NCBI RefSeq assembly: GCF_040712315.1
Contig: NC_134013.1
Coordinates: forward strand, 77,506,001 to 77,570,000
DNA length: 64,000 bases
Direction: 5' to 3'
Source: Castanea sativa
Lineage: Eukaryota > Streptophyta > Magnoliopsida > Fagales > Fagaceae
Part shown: positions 22,341 to 31,460 of the stretch, in pieces
Position numbering within the stretch: position 1 is the first letter of the stretch
Layout of the letters: each line of letters begins with the position of its first letter
Notes under the pieces: generated by a model
The model's database searches: none
What the model was told of the DNA's origin: nothing
The model's input: only the letters and a program-made list of their open reading frames with translations
Made by a program: the position numbers and the translations under genes

Positions 22341-22783
22341 TTCTTTATATTTTGTCACTGTTCTTATTTTTATCACCCCTTTTGATGGAAATCATTATCT
22401 CATCATTTATTAATTTGGATCTTAAGTTCTTCATTCTTAAGTGTTAAGCAAAATTTTTGCAAGGAATGGTCTTCGGACCTTACATCCTGCTGAAAGCAAT
22501 ATATCAGATTACAAAGGTTTAACTATCATATGAGTTGTCTGACTTTGATGTTATTTGATATCTAAATTAAGTTATGCGGCAGTTTTGAAGTCATAGTTAA
22601 TTGCACGGTGGAGTTATACTTATTTATTCTGCTTACCTTTTACATGTTTGTCATTAAAAGCTCTCATGGCAAGCACAAAAAGAATAAAGTGAAACAAAGA
22701 CAATGTGAACAAAAATTGAATAAAAATCTTCTTCATTAATTATGTACAAAGAGGGGGAGTACAAAAAATTCTTATACTAGGCC
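22341..22783. other. Spacer between tandem array and antisense gene
   Basis: AT-rich sequence with array-like words (TTCATTCTTAAGTGTTAAGC near 22430). It probably contains the 3'UTR of the antisense gene that ends at 22784. Confidence 0.4.
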
Positions 22784-25301
22784 CTAAACTAGGGAAGGGG
22801 GGTCTTGGTGGGAGCTGCTGCCAGCCTCAGTACTCTTCAATTCCAGCTCAAAGGTGGACAAGACTTGTTTCCCTTTGTCTGTTGAAGGAATGAAGGGCTC
22901 CATGTTCTGGATCTGCTCCTTCTTGGCACCACTGCACTCGTCCTTCTCTTTATGGGAACCTTCAGGTTCTGTAGGAGCAGGAACGAGCTCTTCCACTGCA
23001 GGAGGAAGGGCATGAGAGACAGCCACAATAGGGTTTTCAATTTCCTGTATGTCTAGGGGAAGCCAGATGTTCTCGGGCTTCCTCAGCTCGGAAGCTTGAG
23101 GAACCTCTGCTGCATTCATGGCCTCTCCCCAGACCTGTTAACAGTACTCTCGGCACAAGACCGTGAAAGCTTCTATCAGCTCTTCTTGCGTTGTGGTCAC
23201 CCCCTACTGATAGCTGGCCTTCCTCGCATCCTCCAGTGCGTGCAGATGGGCGCGAGCCTCCTCCTTAACCCGCGTAAGCTCCTTTTCTAAGTCAGAGCGT
23301 GCCTGTTGGACTTGGGCGAGCTCGTCATCCCTTTGACGAAGGAGCTTACACTGCCCCTCCACTTGGGTTGTCATTGTCTTTAAGCTAGCCTTATCACCAT
23401 CTCTTTCTTTTTTCAAGTCGGCCAACTGTGACATGATTTTCCCATTCTCTGTTAGGGCTTGATTTAGAGATCTTTCTGCCTCTTGCCTTAGCTCCTGCTC
23501 CATCCCAGCGCGCTTCCGAGAGTCGTCCACGAACTTCTCGGCAGTGAAAACCTCTTGGATGGACTGCAAATATGCTAGGAGGTTAAAAAACAGTGAAGTT
23601 GCTTACAAATAAATATAAAACATAAATGTAAGGTGGAACTTACCAGAGCTAAGCCCCTTTTTAAAGAGAGGAACAGCTGCGGCTGGCCCATCTTCTCCAA
23701 GGACTCCATGTCCCTAGGCAGCAGAAGAGGGCGCTCCAGCACCTCGGCTAGATGGTGAGCATGGCCTTGCTGGACTGCCTTGATACTGGAATGGCAGGGA
23801 ACGGGAGCGTCGTCTAGTATCAAGTCAGGAGACCAGGTAGCTGGTGCTCGGCGCACCTCGGCTTCGTCTCTGATCTCCCCGCTTTCAACTGAGCGGGCGC
23901 GTCCTTTACCCTTGTCCAACTTTTGCTGCTGGGTCGGCGCAGGCTGTTTCATCTTCTTTTGTTTTTCTCCTCCAGCCCCCTCAACCTCTGCTTTCCTTTT
24001 CTTTTTAGGGTCTTCGACTGGAGGCTTAGGGTCGGCTGGAGGAGGAGGAGGTGGTGGCAAGGCAGGGGGAGCTTGGGACTTTCTTGCTCCCTTCTTTGCC
24101 ACACGGGCACCTCTATCAGTCATGAGATCCTTAAGCGTGTCCATTTCTTCTTCGATTGAACTGTCGTCTGGACGCGCTATCACTAGACCCGCGATTCCAG
24201 AGGCCTCGGCTTCTTCTTCTTCCTCGTCGGAAAGGATGACAAACGGGTTTCCGCGAGGTCGTGGGGAGTCCTCGAGCCGAAACTGGTCTATCTCCTTGTC
24301 CAAAGTGTTTGAAGAAGATACTTGCTCTTCTGGGACAACTGTTGCCTGGGAGTGTGTAGCTAAAGGGACGGCAACAATCAGTTATAAATACAGTATGGTG
24401 TTAGGGCTATCAAGGAGGTCGCGATCGTCCAGGAAGTGAGGTCTGGCTACGTTGATCTTCCTACGCCGCCGGTCACCTGCAATAATGGCGTTCTCTATTG
24501 CCTGGAAGTCCGAGTTTATGGGGTCATACCCTAAAATCAGGTGAGCAGCCCTGAGTTGTAGGTCCTCGCTGACAAACACCTCGAAGCGCAGTACCCGGTT
24601 TAGATCTGCAACATTGCAGTGGCTCGAGCGTGGGTGCACGTGTTGCTTATCTGCAAAGAAAGACATCAAAGCAAACAAACATGGTTAGATTCACACAACA
24701 TATAATAAACTTAAATAAGCATCAATACATATGAATACGCATTTTTGTGAGTGTTAGAGGAAGTTGTGCGGTGGGGGGTTTAATCCTAGGGTGCCGCACC
24801 TGGATCTCCCCACTCAACTGGGTAGTGGAGGCCGTTGTGCCAGTTCCCAGAGACGATCAGGTAGTCGTCCTTCATGCCTTTGTTGGATCTGGGCAGACAG
24901 GAGATTAGCCTAACGACACTAGAGCGGGATTTAATGTAGTAACCTACATTGGTAAGTTTATGGCACTCGTACAGAAAGGCGACATCGTGCCAGGTGAGGT
25001 TTAGACCCATTTGCTCGTTTAGAGCATCGACGCTACCCAAGACTCTAAAGACGTTTGAGGTGCACTGATCGGGACACAACCGGTGGTTGCGGAGGTACTC
25101 CCTAGTTACAGGTTTCATTGGGAGGGTCATCCCACCCTCTACAAAGGCTACCATTGGGATGATAACATCTCCCTCCTTTCTAGAGCCGGCCACGGCTTCC
25201 GCCGGGTAATATTTTAAACCTACATCGCCGGGAATGTGATACTTGACTCTGAAGCCTTCCATTCCAGCGGCGGTATCAACTAGACACTTGAACTTTCCCA
25301 T
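22784..25301 (-). pseudogene. Spliced antisense accessory gene of the retrotransposon
   Basis: Four exons on the minus strand: 25301-24800, 24650-24451, 24345-23644 and 23563-22784. Junctions are GATCCAG|GTGCGG, TTTGCAG|ATAAG, ATCAAC|GTAGCC (my choice because it keeps frame), CTCCCAG|GCAACA, GCTCTG|GTAAGT and TTTGCAG|TCCATC. Phases agree over 2184 nt. Exons 1-2 encode a globular domain (FVEGGMTLPMKPVTREYLR, FRVLGSVDALNEQMGLNLT, LIVSGNWHNGLHYPVEWGDPG) that resembles the plant 'putative gypsy-type transposon' family. Exon 3 is acidic/proline-rich with basic blocks (PPALPPPPPPPADPKPP, KKKRKAE, a possible nuclear signal). Exon 4 is a long Glu/Lys/Gln coiled coil. Two in-frame stops lie in exon 4 (TAG 23204-23206, TAA 23138-23140). 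Extra antisense ORFs are known in plant Ty3/gypsy elements; their function is not. There is also a possible 5'UTR intron (donor GTAAGTTC near 25406, acceptor near 25329). Confidence 0.75.
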
Positions 25302-25795
25302 CAAATGTGAACGAAAGGTTAAATTCTAAAATGGGGAATGATTATAAGGATAGCCGAGGACAGGGTCCGAGGAGAAAGGGTTAAGAGAAAAAAGGAATAA
25401 GAACTTACAGACTTGAAGTTGTGCGAGTTTCCACGGAGTTGTGTTGACAAAAGGTGATTGCTGATGTTTTGATGGGATTAGTCTCTAGAGAAATAAATGA
25501 AGGCGCAGGTTCCTGAAACGTCACGACGTGCGAGAAGTGGCCTCGAAATCATATTTGTCCCGCCCAAATTTTCATGGAATGATAAGGACCGTTGGATGTT
25601 CGTCTCACCGTTGAACGTGGGGGACAAGGTATAACTTACGGTAATAAATGCGCGCGTTTTTGAAAAATAAAACCTCCAAGTGTCACCCTCCGGAACGCGA
25701 AACGGTTTTCACACGTGTGGTTATTTGCAGAAAGTGTGGAGGAGGTGTTCATTGGATCAAAACCCTATTTTTCTCCTCGGATGATGAAAAATAGA

Positions 25796-25809
25796 GTTTT
25801 GAGGGGCTA
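25796..25809 (+). other. Polypurine-rich tract before the 3' LTR
   Basis: GTTTTGAGGGGCTA immediately precedes the LTR start TGTGGGG. The position and G-rich core fit a plus-strand priming site. Confidence 0.55.
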
Positions 25810-25810
25810 T

Positions 25811-26525
25811 TGTGGGGAGTAAAAGGGCCCAAGCGGGCATATGGGCCTTTGGGCTGTAACATGGAGGGCCGACCTGCTCCAGGATCAAACTCTATGAGTC
25901 GGCCCATACGCCGAGGGTCCGAGGATACAGTCGAGGACGAGCTTTTCCTCGGAAAAGCCCTAGAGAATTCAAAGTTTCATTATGAAGGTCAAAGCACAAC
26001 TTTGGAAAGATCAGTGGTTAAAAGGGGACATCCTGAATCTTCTAGATGCACCAGTATTAAAGAAAATATCAAGAATAAAGGCTGCCACCTCCGCATTAAA
26101 GGCTGCCACCTCCGCATTAAAGGCTCTGCACCTACCTCCCTGGCCGCATTAATGGGGAGGTGACCCCTGAATAGTGAGGTGGAAACTTCTAGTCACTGTT
26201 CAAAAAGTATCAGGAAAGGAAGTATAAAAGGGGGGTAAAGGCCAAAGAAAAGGGGGATCGGAAAACTAAGAAAGAAATTAAGAACTTGTAATTTTAAAGG
26301 AAGAAAGAGAAATAATAAAGAAGTAGTCCTCGGCTCGAGTCTGAGAAGATCCATTTGTCATTATCGTTCGTTATTTACTTGTGTTTGCTTATAAAAGCCT
26401 GTTATCAAGCTCCCAGCACTTCTAACTTAGGTTTCAAGCCCACACTCTAAAAATCTTATTGTTTAAGGCTCATTGGGCCTGAGCCCGTGATTGTCTTTGG
26501 GTCCAGGTGCAATTGTGCACTTACA
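25811..26525 (+). repeat. 3' LTR of the Tat-type element (715 bp)
   Basis: It is the same sequence as the 5' LTR with about nine substitutions, mostly transitions. Its extra 21 bp is a perfect tandem duplication of GGCTGCCACCTCCGCATTAA plus one A, near 26080-26122. The TATA motif is at 26222-26231. Confidence 0.95.
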
Positions 26526-26959
26526 AGCATCGGGTGTGCTAAACGCTAAAATTTTAGCATTTAGCACACCAAACACCAAAAAGAGACCTACATCAAGTAT
26601 ACCAAATGTCAAAAAACTTGGCATTGATGTACAATAACGTTCTATTATTGGCATGGTAAGGCAAAAATGCCAAAATTTGTTTCTCTTATTTTATTATATT
26701 TTTCTCTCACCTCCAACAAAAATCCATATCTCTCTCTCTCCCTGTCTGCTCTCTCTCACTCTCACCCTTTCACACTCTCTTCCTCTCTCACTTCACCCCT
26801 AACCACGTCGCCGCTGTTGCCGGCCTCACTACCCCTTCAACCATGCCTCGCCTCCAACCTCCCACTTAGCTTTTGAATCTCTTTCTCACCTTTGGATCTC
26901 TCTCCTCTCTCCCAAGGTCGGTCCTCTAGCAAAACAGCGCCATTCACCATTGCCGACTA
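26526..26959. mobile_element. Left part of a decayed DNA element
   Basis: Starts AGCATCGGGTGTGCTAAACG right at the gypsy LTR. A local palindrome follows (GTGTGCTAAACGCTAAAATT with TTAGCATTTAGCACACC), then a CT-rich stretch of CTCTCTCTCC words. Its likely right part is 28783-29335, which ends in TTTTACAACATCTAATG, a string also found near the right end of the 57847-58860 element. The two halves are separated by the nested gag-only element. Confidence 0.4.
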
Positions 26960-27376
26960 TGTTGTAGAAGCCTGAAGAAAGTACACACAATGCTCTCTTT
27001 AATGGACAAAAACTGAACTGTTAGATTCTAGGTAGTAAATCTCGAATCCATGAGGGGTTTCTTGAATTCACAATGTGATAAACTAGAATCTACTAGAAAA
27101 AGAATTCGACAAAAGTCTGTATTTTATTAATAATAATCTGAAAATTGAATTACCTTTGGAGGCTACAATGCATTTAAATAGTAAAAACAAAACCTATGGC
27201 AACTAGAAACCTTAAGGTGGCTACAAAAGAATATAAAACTCTAATTTGACTAAACAACATTAAAAGCACCTAAAAAGAATGAAATAAATGCTCTAAGCCT
27301 AAAATCACGAAAATTACATAAAAATACCTAATATAAAAAATTACAGAACTTAATTTAAATACTCTGTCCTACATCA
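26960..27376 (-). repeat. 3' LTR (minus orientation) of the gag-only element
   Basis: Read on the minus strand it begins TGATGTAGGACAGAG and ends in CTACAACA. The copy at 28376-28782 matches throughout, including AAGAATTCGACAAAAGTCTG and TTGGAGGCTACAATGC. Confidence 0.8.
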
Positions 27377-28160
27377 GACCCATCCACTTGAAACAAACTC
27401 ATCCTCGAGTTGATAGTTGAAATTTGAAATCTTCCGTGCCAAGAGAACAAATACTTTGAATACTTCATATTCCTTGTCCTTTTGCCAAACTTGAAAGTCA
27501 TCAATTGAGCAACTTGAACTTCTTGTCCCTTGATCTTCATGTAACTAACAATATTCACCAAATAAGAGTCAATAATCAAATCAAATCTTTCCACTCCAAT
27601 AAAATTAATAAACTTTGTTTCAATGTCTCCCACTAAAATAATAGGAGCTTGAACGTTGAAATCATCTAATTTGACTTCATTGAGAACATTGAAAACTTTC
27701 TCTATAATTTCTTCTTTAATGGTCTCTACTATCTCGACTTTAAGATCTTTATGTATACTAGGAGCTTCAATAATCTCCTCTACATTAATTTTGATTTCAA
27801 GATTTTCTTCTATAATAAGGTCTTCATTAATTTCCTTAGAAATCTCTATATTTTGTTCTTTGACTTCTACGTAATTTTCATCAAGAACCATATTTTCTCT
27901 AACATACAATTCTTCCTTTGATGGTGGAATATGTGGCTTTTCAAAATAATTCAAGTATGAACTTCTTAGCCAATTATAATAATAATCTTGTTTTGTATAT
28001 GATAAAAGTTCATCACAATTTAAATGATAAAATTTGACAACAAACATATTTTTCATCATTGACCATAAACGAATTTTTTGTTGACCGTGTCGGGTTCTAT
28101 CAGATTGTACTCATTCCCACCAACGTAAGGCAAACTATTCTCAAAATTAAATAAATCCTC
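27355..28160 (-). pseudogene. gag remnant of the nested element
   Basis: The main open stretch runs from ATG 28059 to a stop at 27355, entering the LTR. Upstream in the same frame, after one stop, come residues such as ALRWWE and HGQQKIRLWSMMKNMFVVKF. The pattern of a WW(E) motif, a basic KIR-W, MKN and a hydrophobic F is characteristic of plant Ty3/gypsy gag. Further upstream DFLDWLLDLEDLF fits the beginning of the gag domain, with the segment between apparently deleted. The downstream ~150 residues are an Ile/Glu/Val/Asn-rich low-complexity region (EEIIEAP, EIVETIKEEIIEKV). Confidence 0.6.
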
Positions 28161-28375
28161 TAGATCAAGTAACCAATCAAGAAAATCTTTTTTTTTAAAT
28201 AATCATTAAAACTTGCAATTCTCTTATAAGGCCTATTTGAGATTTGCTTACCAATAGGTTGCCCGTGAGTTACATCTTTGCTGCAATTATCCCTATTGTT
28301 CCAATTCTTCAGCAACACCAGTTAGCAATCAAACTAAGGTAAGTCAAGGCTCTAATAACAACTAATGTCATGGAA

Positions 28376-28782
28376 GCCCGAAGAAAGCACACACAATGCT
28401 CTTTTTGATGGATAGAAACTAAATTGTTAGTTTCTGAATAGTAAATCACAAATCCACGAGGGGGTTCCTTGAATCTACAAGGTGATAAACTGGAATTTAA
28501 CAAAGAAAGAATTCGACAAAAGTCTGTATTTTATTAATAATAATATGAAAATTGAATTGCCTTTGGAGGCTACAATGCGTTTAAATAGTAAAAACAAAAT
28601 CTAGGACAACTAGAAACCTAAGGTAGCTACGAAAGTATATAAAACTCTAATTTGAATAAACAACATTAAAAGCACCTAAAAAGAAGGAAATAAATGACCT
28701 AAAACTAAAATAATGAAAATTACATAAAAATACCAAATATAAAATGTTACAGAAATTAATTTGAATATTCCATCCTACATCA
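28376..28782 (-). repeat. 5' LTR (minus orientation) of the gag-only element
   Basis: Partner of 26960-27376. On the plus strand it begins TGTCATGGAAGCCCGAAGAA and ends CCTACATCA. Confidence 0.8.
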
Positions 28783-29335
28783 ACCACTTACCATCGCCAC
28801 TTACAGTGGTGATTTCTCTCTGTTTCTCACTTTCTCACTATGGTTGTTTTAGCCACTCACAATGGTGGGACTTGGGTAATTTTTCAAATTGGGTTCACGG
28901 GTTTTGGGTTGTGATTGTTTTTGTATGGTGGTGGTTGTTGGAATTTTTGTAGTGGTGGTTGGTGCTTTTGTATGGCGGTGGTTGTCAGTCGGATGGTGGT
29001 TGTGGGTTTTGTAATGGGTTTATTGTGGGTATTTGGCTGGATTTGGTTGGTTTTGTTTTGTGAATTGTGTTTTGGGTTGTGGACAATGCAGTGGCGATGA
29101 CTGTTGGTTGGTGGCTGCAACGGTTGCTGTTGGGTGGCCACTGTGTTTTGTCTTAGGATCAGTTTTAAGTAAATATTATTTTGATGTGTTGTATATATTA
29201 ATTTAATGTATTGAATTAAAGAATAGAAGATGTGATGTAAAGTGTATTGTAAAATGATATGTTAAAATAATAACGTAGCTATTTAATGAGTTAAAATGAC
29301 TTTTTTTTTTTTACAACATCTAATGTTAGTACTCT
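28783..29335. mobile_element. Right part of the decayed DNA element
   Basis: G/T-rich, strand-biased sequence (TGGTGGTTGTGGG-type words) that yields long chance frames on both strands. It ends with TTTTTTACAACATCTAATG and ...TAGTACTCTTA. The reverse complement TAAGAGTACTAACATTAG resembles the TAAGAGCATC-type terminus of 57847-58860 and 35241-36307. Confidence 0.4.
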
Positions 29336-30430
29336 TACAAATATCAATATAGATTATTATACCTATACAACTTACATGGCCTCTTATGTCTTTCTTTTGG
29401 AGTTTATACAGGAAGAACAGTGTTATATATATCCCAATTGGCTAAGTAGTAATGATGTACTTTATTAAGACTGCATACAATTTTAATATAGCATAGGTTC
29501 TTTGGTAATAGAGCTTCGCACCCTCTTATAAAACATAATTTATATGGTTTTTCATTTTTTTAATTGATAAGTTTTGCATATATTTAGTGAGTTATAAATC
29601 ACGACTTCACTAATTTATTATGAAATTAAAAAAAAAAGAGTCAATTAAGTTATAGCTTATTCACAGATTTATATGTTCTCTTTTATTATAAGTTTATTTA
29701 ATTAAAAAGAACAATGGTTTATTGAGTTTGAAGGATCAAAACCTCAAAGTGAATATTCTGAAGTGAGATCCGTTTCAATAACACTTGTTACATGTAATAT
29801 AATATCAAATAAAATATGATTAAATGGTATTGTTTATACAAGTTGATATTGGTCCATATGGATAGGCAAGGTGAATGCCAAATATTAGACCGTATCTAAA
29901 TGTTAATACAGATCGATAGAGTGAAAAATGTGTACTTAAAGTCCGTTTGGATATCGTTTAACTGAAAATTGAAAATAATAAAAAAAATTATTAAAAAAGT
30001 TACTGTTCACACTTTAGTACTGTTTATAAACCTAAAATTACTGTCCATAGACAATAAATAATAGCAGACGCGCGTCCAAAAAAAAGAGAAAAACGCATAA
30101 ACAAAAAACGCAAAACCCAAATGCTAACTTTTTTTTTAATGGGACCCAAACGCTCACTTATTATGCCTTCCGCAAATATATACAATTAGGTAGGGCCCAG
30201 CATATTTATAATTTATTTTTTTAATAATACTAGTTACTAATAAGTGTGAGAAAAAAAAAGTGTGGCTCATATTACTTGCTCAAATAAATAAATAATTAAA
30301 AAAAAAAACAGGTGGGGAATTAACTGCCCACTCTTGCTCGTATTAGAGACTAGTACCAGTACTAGTAACTGGAACCGAAGTCCCACGATGTTACTTAACC
30401 GTCAACTATAGTTCCAACTTCCAAGTCCAA
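29336..30430. other. Upstream region of the WVD2-like gene
   Basis: AT-rich. It contains a MITE-like segment at 29938-30160 (GTCCGTTTGGATATCG to GGGACCCAAACGCTCAC) related to 13077-13381. The promoter of the downstream gene must lie in the last few hundred bases, but I see no convincing TATA box. Confidence 0.4.
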
Positions 30431-30517
30431 CCAGTGTTCTGTTCTGTTCTGTTCTGTACGGCAATGGCTTTCTAAATCTGAATTCGCCATTTCTTCCTTA
30501 GTTACAGCTCTACGTGT
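30430..30517 (+). other. Non-coding first exon of the WVD2-like gene (putative)
   Basis: A five-base repeat (GTTCT, four to five units, about 30434-30456) opens a leader that ends at the strong donor GTAAGT (30518). The leader contains a short upstream ATG (CAATGGCTTTCTAA, three codons). The intron would run to the acceptor TTTAG at 31456, four bases before the start ATG; GCAG at 31344 is an alternative acceptor. Confidence 0.5.
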
Positions 30518-31460
30518 GTAAGTCATCTTTCTCTTTGTTGGGTTTTTTCTTTTTTTTGCTTAATTTTGTTGGGTTTTAAATACTCTTAGATTTTCTGGGG
30601 TTTTTTTTTTTTTTTTTTGGGTTATTGTAATCTAAACAAAAATTGGCTCATCTGTCCCTGTGGGAACCATCACTACACTTGCGTATGCCACACACATTCC
30701 GTACTCGATACACAATCTTTTTGTTTTGGGGCTTTGAGAGTTAGGAAATGTGGTTCTTTCTTTGTGGATGTGTAGGATTTGAATTTAATGTTTGGTAGAT
30801 TTTGCGCTATTTATTATGCATTGATGCTTGACACCTTCCTAGTTCTTAAATTTTATTTGAATTCTTGGGCACTTCGTTACTAAAACTTTAGTGGTCCCTT
30901 TTGCCCATTTGGGTTACACTTTCTCTCTCTCTCAATTCTTGAAAGTGCAAGATGGACTGATTGGTCGGTTATTAAATGAAAAAGGTTCATGCTTGTAAAT
31001 TTTGCCTGTACTGTGTTTGGTTAAGACTTAAGAATTAAAATTGTGTATCCATTTGTGTGGAAGTATAATTTAGTTTCTATTTGATTGCTAATGCTAACAA
31101 GGTTTGAGGAAATAAGATAAACCTTTTTATTTATATTGATATATTTTTAAACTCTAAGTTTTTACAAAATGTTGGGATCTAAGGAAGCATTTGAATATCA
31201 TCTGGTTTACTTGAGGTGAGTTTTCCTTTTCCTTGGGGCTAAAGTAACTTAAAGAATGATGTTTATGGTTTAGAACTTTAATTTGTTTGCCTCATTTTAA
31301 ATGGAACACATGTGTTCTAAGAAAAGTTTAGCTTTTGGTTGCAGTTCTAAGTGAAATGCTTTCTCATTATCTGCTTCTCTTTATTATGTTTTTTGGCTCT
31401 TTCCCTTTCAATATAATTTTCAAATTGTTCATGACATTGGTTGTCATTCTGTTTAGTGCA

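Larger units (their letters stand above)
15393..26525 (+). mobile_element. Tat-type Ty3/gypsy LTR retrotransposon, 11.1 kb
   Basis: Two near-identical LTRs (15393-16086 and 25811-26525) start TGTGGGGAG and end CACTTACA. A PBS-like TGGCGCC follows the left LTR after two bases, and a purine-rich tract precedes the right LTR. Between them come gag, protease, reverse transcriptase, a degenerate RNase H, a second RNase H and integrase, in the Ty3/gypsy order. The second RNase H after the RT-linked one is a hallmark of the Tat lineage. A 151-bp tandem array and an antisense spliced gene occupy the space between pol and the 3' LTR. Flanking 5-mers (ATTAG left, AGCAT right) do not match. About nine substitutions separate the LTRs, so insertion was fairly recent. 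Confidence 0.95.
26960..28782 (-). mobile_element. Non-autonomous, gag-only Ty3/gypsy element, nested
   Basis: Direct repeats 26960-27376 and 28376-28782 (~410 bp, about 85-90% identical by eye) have TG...CA ends in either orientation. On the minus strand the 5' LTR is the right-hand copy. It is followed by GTTATTAGAGCC, a degenerate initiator-Met-type PBS, and the other LTR is preceded by the purine-rich AAGTGGATGGGTC. Between them is only a decayed gag-like reading. No protease, RT or integrase fits in the 1-kb interior, so it needed proteins from another element. Flanking 5-mers (GACTA and ACCAC) do not match. Confidence 0.8.

Noticed and set aside
23780..24439. Plus-strand 219-codon frame, Ser/Gly/Phe-rich
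   Set aside because: It is the complement of the proline/acidic exon 3 of the antisense gene; its composition is explained by that exon.
27656..27874. 72-codon Ser/Ile-rich plus-strand frame
   Set aside because: It is the complement of the Glu/Ile-rich part of the gag remnant on the minus strand.
28761..29141. Gly/Trp-rich plus-strand and Pro/Gln-rich minus-strand frames
   Set aside because: The sequence is low-complexity TGGTGG; both strands are open for compositional reasons.
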